The notes: generated by a model not told the origin, from the sequence alone. Positions 40,301-48,330 are shown, counted from the first letter of the stretch. The stretch is DNA of 64,000 bases from Breviolum minutum Mf 1.05b.01 (GCA_000507305.1 DF241140.1:23553-87552); one strand, 5' to 3'. A program made the numbers and translations.

Positions 40301-43300
40301 ATCAAGTTGAAGCCGAGACCTTTTACCGCCGAAAATGGCATCAACCCAAATGGTCGTTTATTAAGGGAACATCTCCTTATTTCAGGGAAATCTAGGTTGC
40401 TGAAATTGTTGTAATTTGGCGATCGATGGTTGGAAGTTGGAAGATGAATTCTTCAAATTTTGGGGGCAAGTTGGGTCTATTTTCAGGTGTGAAGTTGCTG
40501 TTTTCTTTAACCCTAAGGTATGGTTTTTGGGAGGCCCCCCCTTCATGACACCGAACCTCACGTGGAAGGTATTTGGAAGCCCAGGATTTGGGGTATTTTC
40601 CGGCCATGACCTCTTTTAGTTGGAGTCTTTCTTTGGGATTGGATCGATCGTTGCGAATCACGGACCAAGCAGCAAGAGGTACTCAATATCATCACAACGT
40701 ATACCTCTTGGAGTACCCACCCCTGAAGACTAAGATTTTATATGTTGGGATTCTAGATGTTTCTCCTTTTCCAACCATGAGGCAATTGTTACAGATGTGC
40801 CATGTTAGTTTTAATGGGGGGAGGTTGCTCATAAATGGTACCTGGCTACAAAAAACGATATGAACAATTGGATGGGTGAGTTGCACCCATGTTGCAAGTC
40901 TCCCAATTGCATAGTCAGGTGCAACTTGAAGTCTTGAGCAGATCACTTTTAGATCCCCAAGAAAAGGTCTAGCCTCCAGAACTTCATCTTGTAAATTTGC
41001 CTCAAAATCCATCATTTTTGTTTGTTTTGCTGATGTGATGTACTATGTTCCTTCATATCTCAATCTCCTATAGGCATCATGTGATTTTCATCAAGTTCAG
41101 CCAAGTTCAGCTATTTGCCCTAGGCTTCCTGTCATGATGGGGGGCCCCAAAAAAACACCTACCCAAAAACACCTTTGAGTTCAACAGGCATTCGCCTGGA
41201 AGGCGAGGGTTGGTTGATAGGGATCTTTATTATTTCATGGTTTATTATTATCCCTATCCCATACGGTCTCTGGGACTGGTATATTTAGCTACATAAATTG
41301 CAGCAAGCGTAGGTACATAAACCATACATGGATCCTATGGGTATATAATTGGGTAGTATTATTTCATCCCCAGTTTTGTCCCAAACCAACCGGAGTGAAC
41401 TGACTGATCACCTAAGGAGAGGACGAAGAGCTCTTGAAAGAAGCTTTGTCTTGGAACCCTTTTGCGCTACGTTTCGCTTCACCCAAGTTGACCAATTGCA
41501 AGGATTTTCGGATTCGGCCGGCTCGAAGAAAACTCCGGGGAGGTGTTTTTGTGCTCCATTGGTGGTATATACGGAATTTGGGTTACACCAAGGGATTCTC
41601 CTGTAGCGTTGGATAAGCTATAGACGTGGACTGGTGGTCGAATTCGAAAGCTTGATGAAAAATCCCAGGTTTGGATGGTATGGGTGATTGTGTTTAAGAA
41701 TCAATTCCAAGTAGAACAAGTCAAGAGTATGATGCTTGGCTTCAAAAAAGTATTGTTTGTGGGTCGTTACCCCCTTGGTTCACATTGGATAAATAATATT
41801 TGTTCATTCCCAAAGGATCCATGTATGGTATATTTACCTAAAACATTTACCATAGAAATCAACCATCCATGTAGGTAAATATACCAGTCCCATGGTTCGT
41901 CGTAGGATATATTTTTACAAATAGGCATCCGATTTTAACCTTTACTGTTGCAAACCAGTGGGTAAGGCTCGCTCGGATTGCACTCCGTCTCGTTTTGTTA
42001 AAGACTTTTTTTGGGGGGGGAAACACACCCCACTTGGAGGATCATCAGTTGACTTGGTTGCAGTGGATAACCATGGTTGTTGTTTTTTTCGTGGAACCCT
42101 AAGGATCGGGTTGTGGGACCCCCTGGTCATTCATGGCTTTTTAAATGGAGCTGATCCGATCACCACTTACATCTGGGATGACCCCAACACTGGGACCTTG
42201 TCGACTTGGGGTCCCATTTTCGCTGAATCCTCCAGTGAGGGTGTGACATTTGGTGCCCCCAAAAAACCCACCAAAAAACCAGACCGTAAACAGGGCTGTT
42301 AGCTGGCGAGCTAACCAGCTAACCCAATCGGAAAGTTGTAGGTGATTTGCTGAACTATCTCTTTGCTTGGTTTCTCAGAAAGACTGCTTGCGCAGGTGTT
42401 TTTCTGGTGAAGGTTCAACTATTGGCCATCCTATATGCCCCATGGTATTGCATCATATACATGAATGGCTTGAATTTTATGGTAAACATGTAGGTAAATT
42501 ATTCTATTCACATGGCTTTTTGGGAGTTATGTATAATCATTCACTTCCGAAGTGACTCAAGGGACAAGGACGGGTGTACCCTAACGTTTAACAGTGTACC
42601 CGCGGTATTTACTGTGTTCTCTAGGGATTCAAAGGGATTTGGAAGATTCACTAGGTGGTGGTTTCATTTTTTTTTTCACCCCTACTTGGGGAAGATGAAC
42701 CCAATTTGACGACTGATATGTTTCAAAGGGGTTGGTTCAACCACCAAGTAGGTCGGGTTTTTGTTGTTGGGAGATTCAACCTGGGATTTGAGATTTTTTT
42801 AGCAGCGAGTTGGAAATTCAATGAAATTCACCCCAAGGAAACCCCCCCAAAACAAAAACCCTTCTACACCATAGAGGTTCAAACTCACCCTTCCATTGGA
42901 GGGTCTAAGCGTTTCGTTACCGAAACTTCAGGACTTGGTCATGAGAGCTGTCAAGGGTGAAGGTGCAACAACTGATTTTTTACGCATCACAAAAAAAACA
43001 CACAAAAAACGAAGGAGATGGATGGGGAAATTTTTGGATGTGTTTAGTTGTCAACTTTATACTTGTCATGATTTTTAAGGATTGAGTTACAGTAAGTTCT
43101 TTTTTTTTGGTATGTTTATTTTTGACCAAAAATCACCACCACATTGGTTTGTTCCTACCTTCATTTTCGGGACCTGAATCCTTTGGTGTTTTTTTTTGAG
43201 TGGAGATGTCGGAGGATTATCTCTCCAACCACTTCAGGAAGGTTGGTTTTTTGATATGATCACTTTCACCCAAAAACATCACCATGACTTGAAAAAAAAA

Positions 43301-46300
43301 CGACTCGAAATGTGACGTTTGATTTTTGAAAAAATATGTTTGGTGGCAAAACACGACCCAAACAAAAAGTAAAGAATGTATTGGGTCAAATCGTATTAGT
43401 ATCATTTGTACAATTTTGTTTATGATTTGAGACGTTGGGTGATGGTATGAAGACAAAAAAAGTGGTGTTTGAACGATGTTTGAACGTATTTTTTCGCTAG
43501 GTCACTCCTAAGGAAGATGACATAGAAAGCTAACTTGTTTTATCATTTCGGTTGGGTTTGAATAGGAGTTTCCTTTTCCAGGGGGCCCCCATTTTGAGGG
43601 GCGAACTGTTAGTTTTGGGGAGGGTAATAGAGGGACCTCCGTGCCCATACTACTGCCTACTTAGGATCATCCCACTGGATGTAAGTAGTTAGGATCACCC
43701 CCAGTTATAAGAATCCTTAGGGTCCCACAACCCGATCCTTAGGGTCCCACGAAAACGATCACTATGGTTATGTGAACCGCTGAAACATCCACTGGGATGA
43801 TCCATCCTCGGAGTATAATCCCACTCCCAATCCAGATTCCCTTGAGTTGTATCCCATACCATCCACGGGACTGGCATATATTTACCTACATTTGGCTTAA
43901 ATCTAAATATGATAACTAGGTGGTGGTTTCAATGTTTTTATTTTCACCCCTACTTGGGGAAGATGAACCCATTTTGACGAATATGTTTCAAATGGGTTGG
44001 TTCAACCACCAAGCAGATAAATGTAGGTAAATATTCCATACATGGATAGTACCTGTATGGTGAATGGGTATCAGGGTCCCGCTTAGCACCGGTCTCGGGG
44101 GTCCCTGTGCTTGGTAGTCCATGGAGAAATACCAGAGGAGAAGTGAAACCTCATCGGTTGATAAGGATCCTGAGATACCCAATGGTTTTATTACCATTCT
44201 CAAATTAACTGGGTAGTAATGAATTCCCTATATTCTGCAAATTATCATTTATCTAATGGCTAATTACAAATTCTTAGAGAACTGGCATATATACCCTCCA
44301 GGGAACTAACATATCCCATCAAAAATGGCATTTTGAAGATGATTTTCCTTTTCCCGTTTGGTGGGATATGTTAATTTCCTGGAGGGTGTTTATAGCATTC
44401 ACATATCAAAAAAGGGTCCCTAACTGGTCATTGCTGCCGGTGCAAATAGCTGCCGAAAGGTCTGGCTCTCCTTTATGCTGGTCCTGAGATGCGTGAGGAT
44501 CGAGAGGTGTGGTGAAAAATTATGTTGGGAGAGGAGTCTTGGAGGAGGAAGGATGTAGAAATTGATGTTGCTATGCATAATATATCATAATATACTATAA
44601 TTGATGTATATATACATAATATATCATAATATTTACCAAAGACTGTTGTATACAATTGATGTCTATATATATACATAATATATACATGATATCTGCAGAT
44701 ATGCAGAATGCAGAGGTTTGATGAAGTTTGTATTTATAAATAATTATCTCGGTTCGTAAGGACACCAATATTAGGGTCCTTAAAAAAAGCAGTACAATGA
44801 TGGAATAAAGGTTTTTTGATGGTTCATATACCCCTGGAAGTAAAAGACCATCAAAAGAATAGCACTTTGCAATTGTCGATAATAAACCATGATGATGTGG
44901 GTGCGTAGGTTGTATATTACTTTACAGCGAAGGGATTCTTTGATGATATTTACTGAATATTTACTAAACACACCAATATGACAAGTTTGATGATAGTTAA
45001 CGTTCCAACTTCACATCTTTTTGTTTCATCCCTGTTTTCCCTTCCCCTTCTTGTGGTTGAAATCCAATCCTTGCTGTTCCATGGGATTTTTGAATATTCA
45101 TCGTAGGTAAATAATCCATACATTCGATGTAGGTAAGCAATCCATACATTCGGCGCATTTGGGAATGCTTTTTTTCCATCAAAAATTGAAGGGGACCTTA
45201 CCAATGGACCCCTAAGGAAGTTGCTAGAGCTACTAGATTCTCAGGTTGAGGGGTCCGTTCAGTGGGTCCTGTTCGAGATTTCTTGGATTTTTTGGGTTGG
45301 ACAAAACCGTTTGCATGCGACATTTTCAACCGGGCAAACGTCCGGACGGCAGGTCGTTCTGGCAGCGGTGCAACAGAATGGAAGTGTGGGACCTCGTGAC
45401 AGAGAGATATTCGTGGCCCCATGTAATGTATGTTACCGGGATGTCCATGGGAACCTAGTATTTAGTAACTAAGTAGTAAATGGACTATTTCATCCCTCTA
45501 AGTAGGTTGTTTATGTCCCATAGATAGTTTCTAAACAAACTTACTAAGTAGTTACGATCACTTCCGGCAGGACACCCTAGTAGGTCGCGCCCAAACCCAG
45601 TAAGACTGGGAAAACCTAGTGGTCATAGCCAACTGCAGAGGGCGTGGAGGCAAACAAAAAAGGTGACTGGCATCCTCTGTGGGGGACAACCCAAAAAATG
45701 CGAATATTTTGGAACATTTTGTTGCCTGAGCAATGATCAAAACCCTTGTGACATTCCATCGCCATCCACCCGTTCATCGTGGCCTGAGAGACGCAGACCA
45801 CGTTAGATGAAATGGTTTAGGAACTTGTGCCTTCCCCAAAGTGGGTGCCATTAGAGGCACCCCGAAACCCAAAATAGAGCTTAGCAACAAGACAATGCTC
45901 CTTCGGGCAGTTGTCAAGCGCTAAAGTTTGTAGGCATCCAACAATTACCAAACCTATAATAAGACCAAAAACAATTCGAACAAGGCAGCTGTCGCCTGTT
46001 CTGACTAGGAAAAACCTACGCGACCCCATGTCAGGCAAATAAGATTGCCTGGCACCAAGAATGGCCCAGGTCTGCCCAAGTAAGCTCGCGAACTGCGTCC
46101 AGGAGAGCGTGTCGCAATGCTGCAAGGTGAACGTATAGCCCATGAGTTGCCAGGAACGTTTGATACCGATGCCGACGCCACTGCCAAAGTCATCCAGCGT
46201 CAAGTCTGTGAAGAAAGACTTCTCCCCAGTAAAGCAATGCCCACAGTCATGTAAGCTCCCTGGACGCAACCACCAAGGAAGTAGACCCACAGCCATCTGA

Positions 46301-48013
46301 ATCCGGCCCAGTGCAAGAAGCTCATCACCATGTAGCAGCTCAAGGAGTATAGCCGATAAGCAACCAAGAAAAGAGAACAACCGCGTCATCCCAGTACACA
46401 TGTCAAGACCAGAAAGTTAGTGCACCGCAACGAATCGGCAACTACACCATGGCTATCAACCCCCCCAAATGCTCAGCTCGCACCGCCGCACTCCTGGTAA
46501 GGATTTGGGCCCACGGCTTTGTGACATTCCATGATTATACTGGTTGTTTTTATGGGGATCTTTACTTCATGGCTTATTACAATCGCCTATGTAATTGGGT
46601 ACTATTTCATCCTCTATATACCGGGTTTAGTATATATCCCCTATATATCTGGTGAATTATACTCCCCTATATACAGCAAACAACCACAGTTTTTTGCATT
46701 GCTCACTTGAAACAAAAAACGGAATGAACTGATCACTGCCCCCCCAGAAATAACCGGCCTTATGATCAGGGCTTATGAAAACCCCATAGTTTTCCCGGAA
46801 AAAAAGGCCGGCTATTTTTTTCAAGCTTAATTTCTGTGTGGGGGGGTGGTACGTGGCAGGTGGCTGTTGTGCGGGTAGGGATCTTCCCCCTGAAACTAAC
46901 ATATTTGGTTTCCAAGGCCTTTTGCCCCCCAAAAATTTGGAGACGAATCTTCCAACCCCCAAGGATCCAGGTATGTCCTAAGAAGGGGATTAGCCCTACA
47001 ATCCTATTGTGGGGATGGGATTGGGACCATCAAACCTACTCTAGAGAAGGGTATGGATCCTTAGGGAACCATTATTCCACACTGAGTCTCCTCCTCACTT
47101 GAGGTGCTTTGGTTTTTGCTTCACCAGAGCTTCGCAAGGATCGTGAGCTGGTTCGTCAGGTGGGGAGGTTGAAGGTGGAGATTGATCCTTCGGAGGATGG
47201 GGGTTGTACCCCACTGGATGGTAAGTAGTGGATCGGATGGGCGCACCATGTTAGGTATGTTGGGGGGGGGATTGTTGAGTTAGCCATGATTTTTCGTGGC
47301 AAATGAAGGTTTAGGTTGGGATGCCCGATCCTAGGCGGAGTAGATTTGAAGATATCGTCCAGTTGGTTTTGCATCTGCAGAAAGGTCCATGTTCCAGGAA
47401 TCGCCATGTGAGTCCTATCCAATGTGAGGGTATAGGAATTTTATTAGAATTTTTGCAGGGAACCCGAATCACATAGGAGCCCTTCCCATGTCCGCGGGAC
47501 CCATACCATGGTGGCTAGGTCCCACTATTACACTCCCCAAAACTAACATAGCCCCTGAAAAAATCCTGAAAAAAGACCCCTGGAAAAAGAAAAAAATCCT
47601 ATTGGAAGCCTCTATTTTTAGGGATTATGTTAGTTTCAGGGAGTGTAGGGCTCCAGCTGATGGATGGCGACTCATCGTCCCAAACACTCAATGTACGGAA
47701 TATTTACTTACCTCGCAATTCTTTGTGCCCTTTTCCGGATGGTTCAGTGACGATTGTAAATTTGTAAGTGACCTCCAACTAGGGGATAAAAAGGTCACGT
47801 TGAAGCATTTGGTTAATTTTCATGGTACATGTAGGTAAACATATTAGCCCCATTGAGCGTCTGGGTATGTTGTCATTTTTCTCATGGCTCGATCAGGCCG
47901 TGCAACAGAATGGTCAGTCACTTCAACATGCCAGTGATGAGTTGCAGTTGGATCCTGAATTACAAGAAGTTGTCGGGAGCCTCAAGATACGTTGTCCCGG
48001 AAAATTACTACAA
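37257..48013 (+). CDS. DUF4116-repeat protein gene, nine mini-exons
   Basis: Nine + strand exons join into a continuous DUF4116 repeat array. The repeat is built of a V-L-x-A-V-x-x-N-G half and an A-L-x-F/Y-A-S-x-E-L-R-x-D-R-E half. DUF4116 is a short helical repeat of unknown function, common in protists and notably in dinoflagellates. The exons are 37257-37331, 37810-37863, 39175-about 39300, about 41417-41502, 42932-42962, 44460-44506, 45353-45383, 47104-47159 and 47897-48013. Most joins keep the reading phase and the 12-residue spacing of the repeat. The join between exons 3 and 4 is not resolved, and a TAA follows exon 3 in frame. Donors include GT, GC and GA. Introns hold foldback elements. 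No start or stop of the whole gene was found. Confidence 0.8.
37810..37863 (+). CDS. DUF4116 exon 2
   Basis: Acceptor TTTCTCCGGCAG ends at 37809. Eighteen codons read VLRFCNSDFQDDLEIVRQ, the second half of a module. The donor is GC (GCACCACC). Joining exon 1 gives the expected A-V-x-x-x-x-x-V-L-R-F spacing. Confidence 0.8.
37949..38058. repeat. Short element, family Q, best copy
   Basis: CCTGGAAAACAGGAAAG at the left and CTTTCCTAATGTTTTCCAGG at the right are imperfect inverted partners. The middle TTGCGACGTTAATTCCCATC is shared by the four Q copies. It lies inside DUF4116 intron 2 and ends with a strong acceptor-like TTTTCCAG|G. Confidence 0.75.
38292..38388. repeat. Family D element (left arm decayed)
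   Basis: GTATTCCAACCGTGCATTTT and TTGCTGTTAGTTTCAGAGAG with GG at the right. Confidence 0.55.
38511..38656. repeat. Foldback element, family J, best copy
   Basis: ACTTGGAGGATCATCCCAGT with TAGTAA at the left and ACTGGGATGATCCTCCAAGC at the right. Inner GGTTAGTAACCCCC is mirrored by GGTTATTAACC. In DUF4116 intron 2. Confidence 0.9.
38813..38902. repeat. Family F element (partial)
   Basis: AATGAGCGACGAAAAGAACC, TATATAGTGGATTATACTAC and CCAGTTATGATGGGATTATA. Confidence 0.6.
39175..39303 (+). CDS. DUF4116 exon 3
   Basis: Acceptor GTGGGCATTTCCAG ends at 39174. The exon reads AMLQNVNALEFASERLRGLK and SLILEAISFNTAALQHATLE followed by LR, one and a half modules. It follows exon 2 in phase 0 (I-V-R-Q joined to A-M-L-Q-N). 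The right edge is uncertain. An in-frame TAA lies at 39313-39315, so either the donor lies before it or the gene ends here. Confidence 0.8.
39409..39512. repeat. Foldback element, family C
   Basis: ACTAGGTGGTGGTTTCAAAG at the left and TTGGTTTGAAACCACCAACC at the right. Confidence 0.85.
39707..39798. repeat. Foldback element, family C
   Basis: CTAGGTGGTGGTTTCAAATA at the left and GGTTGGTTCAACCACCAGCC at the right. Only about 195 bases from the preceding C copy. Confidence 0.85.
39959..40111. repeat. Foldback element, family F, full length
   Basis: TTTGAGCAATGAAAAAAAAC with CTGGTTGGTTAGGG at the left. CCTACTAATCAACCAGGATT and TTTTTTTTCGTGGCTCAAAT at the right. Confidence 0.85.
40149..40277. 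repeat. Foldback element, family A
   Basis: ACATGTCCCAGGAAGTTGGT at the left and TAACTTCCTGGGACATCCAA at the right. Confidence 0.85.
40370..40425. repeat. Fragment of family K
   Basis: CTTATTTCAGGGAAATCTAG and GTTGCTGAAATT, the right half only. Confidence 0.45.
40509..40597. repeat. Family E element (diverged)
   Basis: CTAAGGTATGGTTTTTGGGA, CATGACACCGAACCTCACGT and GGAAGGTATTTGGAAGCCCA. Confidence 0.5.
40713..40826. repeat. Family D element (diverged)
   Basis: GTACCCACCCCTGAAGACTA at the left and GCCATGTTAGTTTTAATGGG at the right. Confidence 0.6.
41118..41212. repeat. Family E element (diverged)
   Basis: CCCTAGGCTTCCTGTCATGA at the left, GGGGCCCCAAAAAAACACC in the loop, GCCTGGAAGGCGAGGG at the right. 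Confidence 0.55.
41256..41344. repeat. Foldback element, family B
   Basis: TATCCCATACGGTCTCTGGG at the left and CATACATGGATCCTATGGGT at the right. Confidence 0.75.
41417..41502 (+). CDS. DUF4116 exon 4
   Basis: From GAC at 41422 the exon reads DEELLKEALSWNPFALRFAS and PKLTNCK. Acceptor candidates are CTAAG (ends 41416) and GAGAG (ends 41421). The donor is most simply GA (GATTTTCGG at 41503). With exon 5 this gives exactly twelve residues between F-A-S and A-V-K, as in the other modules. GA donors are a known dinoflagellate oddity. Confidence 0.7.
41815..41903. repeat. Foldback element, family B
   Basis: AAGGATCCATGTATGGTATA at the left and AAATATACCAGTCCCATGGT at the right. Confidence 0.85.
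42031..42185. repeat. Foldback element, family J
   Basis: CACTTGGAGGATCATCAGTT at the left, GGATCGGGTTGTGGGACCCC in the middle, CACTTACATCTGGGATGACC at the right. Confidence 0.65.
42180..42302 (+). CDS. Open frame inside DUF4116 intron 4, unrecognised
   Basis: The frame reads TLSTWGPIFAESSSEGVTFG and APKKPTKKPDRKQGC to a stop at 42300-42302. Its protein-like, basic tail could be an alternative exon, or chance. No domain recognised. Confidence 0.2.
   Translation, partial: DPNTGTLSTWGPIFAESSSEGVTFGAPKKPTKKPDRKQGC
42430..42523. repeat. Family B element (diverged)
   Basis: CTATATGCCCCATGGTATTG at the left, ATGTAGGTAAATTATTCTAT and TCACATGG at the right. Confidence 0.5.
42651..42752. repeat. 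Foldback element, family C
   Basis: CTAGGTGGTGGTTTCATTTT at the left and GGGTTGGTTCAACCACCAAG with TAG at the right. Confidence 0.85.
42862..42908. repeat. Fragment of family H
   Basis: ACCATAGAGGTTCAAACTCA and CCCTTCCATTGGAGGGTC, the right half only. It ends about 20 bases before DUF4116 exon 5. Confidence 0.5.
42932..42962 (+). CDS. DUF4116 exon 5 (31 bases)
   Basis: Acceptor CCGAAACTTCAG ends at 42931. The exon reads DLVMRAVKGE plus one base and is followed by donor GTGCAAC. It ends in phase 1 like exon 7, which has the same length and the same place in the module. Confidence 0.75.
43560..43629. repeat. Right half of family D
   Basis: CATTTTGAGGGGCGAACTGT and TAGTTTTGGGGAGGG. The left half is missing. 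Confidence 0.55.
43660..43812. repeat. Foldback element, family J
   Basis: CTTAGGATCATCCCACTGGA at the left and TCCACTGGGATGATCCATCC at the right. Two direct copies of ATCCTTAGGGTCCCAC lie in the loop. Confidence 0.7.
43853..44051. repeat. Family B element with a family C element inserted
   Basis: Outer arms CCCATACCATCCACGGGACT and ATTCCATACATGGATAGTAC. The inner arms TTTACCTACATTTGG and AAATGTAGGTAAAT are pushed apart by the C copy at 43916-44016. Confidence 0.85.
43916..44016. repeat. Foldback element, family C (nested in B)
   Basis: CTAGGTGGTGGTTTCAATGT at the left and TTGGTTCAACCACCAAGCAG at the right. Confidence 0.85.
44292..44388. repeat. Foldback element, family D variant
   Basis: ACCCTCCAGGGAACTAACAT at the left and ATGTTAATTTCCTGGAGGGT at the right, exact partners except one base. 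Almost the same element occurs at 60091. Confidence 0.85.
44460..44506 (+). CDS. DUF4116 exon 6
   Basis: Acceptor GCTGCCGAAAG ends at 44459. The exon supplies two bases that complete a Gly codon with exon 5, then LALLYAGPEMREDRE. The donor is GT (GTGTGGTG), phase 0. The sequence is a standard second half-module. Confidence 0.75.
44560..44720. repeat. Tandem-like AT repeats
   Basis: Several copies of CATAATATATCATAATAT, TTGATGTATATATACATAAT and ATGATATCTGCAGATATGCA. Inside DUF4116 intron 6. Confidence 0.7.
45076..45164. repeat. Family B element with a duplicated right half
   Basis: CTGTTCCATGGGATTTTTGA at the left, then two tandem copies of TGTAGGTAA..AATCCATACATTCG. Confidence 0.6.
45176..45285. 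repeat. Foldback element, family I
   Basis: CCATCAAAAATTGAAGGGGA and CCTTACCAATGGACCCC at the left, GGGGTCCGTTCAGTGGGTCC and GAGATTTCTTGG at the right. It ends about 65 bases before exon 7. Confidence 0.8.
45353..45383 (+). CDS. DUF4116 exon 7 (31 bases)
   Basis: Acceptor GTCCGGACGGCAG ends at 45352. The exon reads VVLAAVQQNG plus one base, the textbook first half of a DUF4116 module, with donor GTGTGGGACC. The split codon is completed by exon 8 as Ser. Confidence 0.85.
45437..45583. repeat. Foldback element, family A-prime
   Basis: GGGATGTCCATGGGAACCTA at the left and GATCACTTCCGGCAGGACAC with CCTAG at the right. AACTAAGTAGTAAATGG is mirrored by TTACTAAGTAGTTAC. Confidence 0.65.
45817..46401 (-). 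CDS. Intronless antisense ORF, 194 aa, possible membrane protein
   Basis: This is the longest uninterrupted frame in the window that is not made by repeats or N. An in-frame stop lies just upstream of the first ATG, so the start is real or near (a second Met follows at residue 5). The N-terminus MTRLFSFLGCLSAILLELL looks like a signal or anchor. A second hydrophobic stretch LVRIVFGLIIGLVIVGCL lies near residues 140-160. Codon use is even and no foldback arm overlaps. The ORF lies entirely inside DUF4116 intron 7 on the opposite strand. I do not recognise a family. A nested or retroposed gene is one reading. Chance is less likely at this length. Confidence 0.5.
   Translation of the reverse strand: MCTGMTRLFSFLGCLSAILLELLHGDELLALGRIQMAVGLLPWWLRPGSLHDCGHCFTGEKSFFTDLTLDDFGSGVGIGIKRSWQLMGYTFTLQHCDTLSWTQFASLLGQTWAILGARQSYLPDMGSRRFFLVRTGDSCLVRIVFGLIIGLVIVGCLQTLALDNCPKEHCLVAKLYFGFRGASNGTHFGEGTSS
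46449..46496 (+). CDS. Short ATG-initiated patch with donor, unrecognised
   Basis: ATG at 46449 reads MAINPPKCSARTAALL and meets GTAAGG, a good donor. It lies head to head with the antisense ORF, 47 bases away. It may be a first exon or chance. Confidence 0.2.
46531..46708. repeat. Family F element (reversed, diverged)
   Basis: CTGGTTGTTTTTATGGGGAT at the left, ACTCCCCTATATACAGCAAA with CAACCACAG and TTGCATTGCTCACTTG at the right. Confidence 0.6.
46736..46848. repeat. Foldback element, family O
   Basis: CTGCCCCCCCAGAAATAACC with GGCCTTATGATCAGGGC at the left. AAGGCCGGCTATTTTTTTCA and AATTTCTGTGTGGGGGGG at the right. Confidence 0.8.
46876..46960. repeat. Left half of family D
   Basis: CCCCCTGAAACTAACATATT and GACGAATCTTCCAACCCCC. 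The right arm is missing. Confidence 0.55.
47104..47159 (+). CDS. DUF4116 exon 8
   Basis: Acceptor CTCCTCCTCACTTGAG ends at 47103. Two bases complete the Ser codon from exon 7, then the exon reads ALVFASPELRKDRELVRQ. The donor is GT (GTGGGGAGG), phase 0. Confidence 0.85.
47190..47290. repeat. Fragment of family J
   Basis: TCGGAGGATGGGGGTTGTAC and CCCACTGGATGGTAAGTAGT. Confidence 0.45.
47530..47648. repeat. Foldback element, family D
   Basis: TACACTCCCCAAAACTAACA at the left and TGTTAGTTTCAGGGAGTGTA at the right, near-exact partners. CCCCTGAAAAAATCC is mirrored by TTTTTAGGG. Confidence 0.9.
47680..47867. repeat. Family B element with a family G element inserted
   Basis: Outer arms CGTCCCAAACACTCAATGTA and CCCATTGAGCGTCTGGGTA. 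Inner TATTTACTTACC and ATGTAGGTAAACATA are separated by the G copy. Confidence 0.75.
47713..47815. repeat. Foldback element, family G (nested in B)
   Basis: CTCGCAATTCTTTGTGCCCT at the left and AAAAAGGTCACGTTGAAGCA at the right. Confidence 0.65.
47897..48013 (+). CDS. DUF4116 exon 9
   Basis: Acceptor CATGGCTCGATCAG ends at 47896. The exon reads AVQQNGQSLQHASDELQLDP and ELQEVVGSLKIRCPGKLLQ, 39 codons, in phase with exon 8. It ends in phase 0 directly at GTAGGTGG, the first bases of a family C element. Beyond that the gene continuation was not found. Confidence 0.75.
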
Positions 48014-48108
48014 GTAGGTGGTGGTTTCAAATGTTTGTTCGTTTCACCCCGAACTTTGGGGAAGATTCCCATACTAATATTTTTCAAATGGGTTGAAGCC
48101 ACCAACCA
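48014..48108. repeat. Foldback element, family C, starting at an exon edge
   Basis: GTAGGTGGTGGTTTCAAATG at the left and GGGTTGAAGCCACCAACC at the right, followed by ATAAG. Other C copies begin CTAGGTGG. Here the first base is G, making a GT donor exactly where exon 9 ends. Confidence 0.8.
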
Positions 48109-48134
48109 TAAGAATGCACCTTTGAAAATTAGAT

Positions 48135-48190
48135 TTGGTTCGCCTAAAAATCACCCAATCGAAAAAGGAAAATCATCTGAATGAAACCTC
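48135..48190. repeat. Repeat, family P
   Basis: GGTTCGCCTAAAAATCACCC and AATCGAAAAAGGAAAATCAT, the inverted form of 6875-6935. Confidence 0.55.
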
Positions 48191-48330
48191 CACGGGACCC
48201 TGTGATAGCCAGGGTGAGCGATTGGCTGGTCGAAAAAAATGGATGAGGGGTATTTTCCGATCCTTAAATGAGGAGGGGAAAAAAAAGAACCCCAAAATCC
48301 TCAAAAATCACGACGGGTAGACTTGGTTCA

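Noticed and set aside
45317-45460. Continuous frame through 45384 as a single larger exon
   Set aside because: The DUF4116 pattern breaks exactly at 45383, and the missing half of the module is found intact at 47104 in the matching phase.
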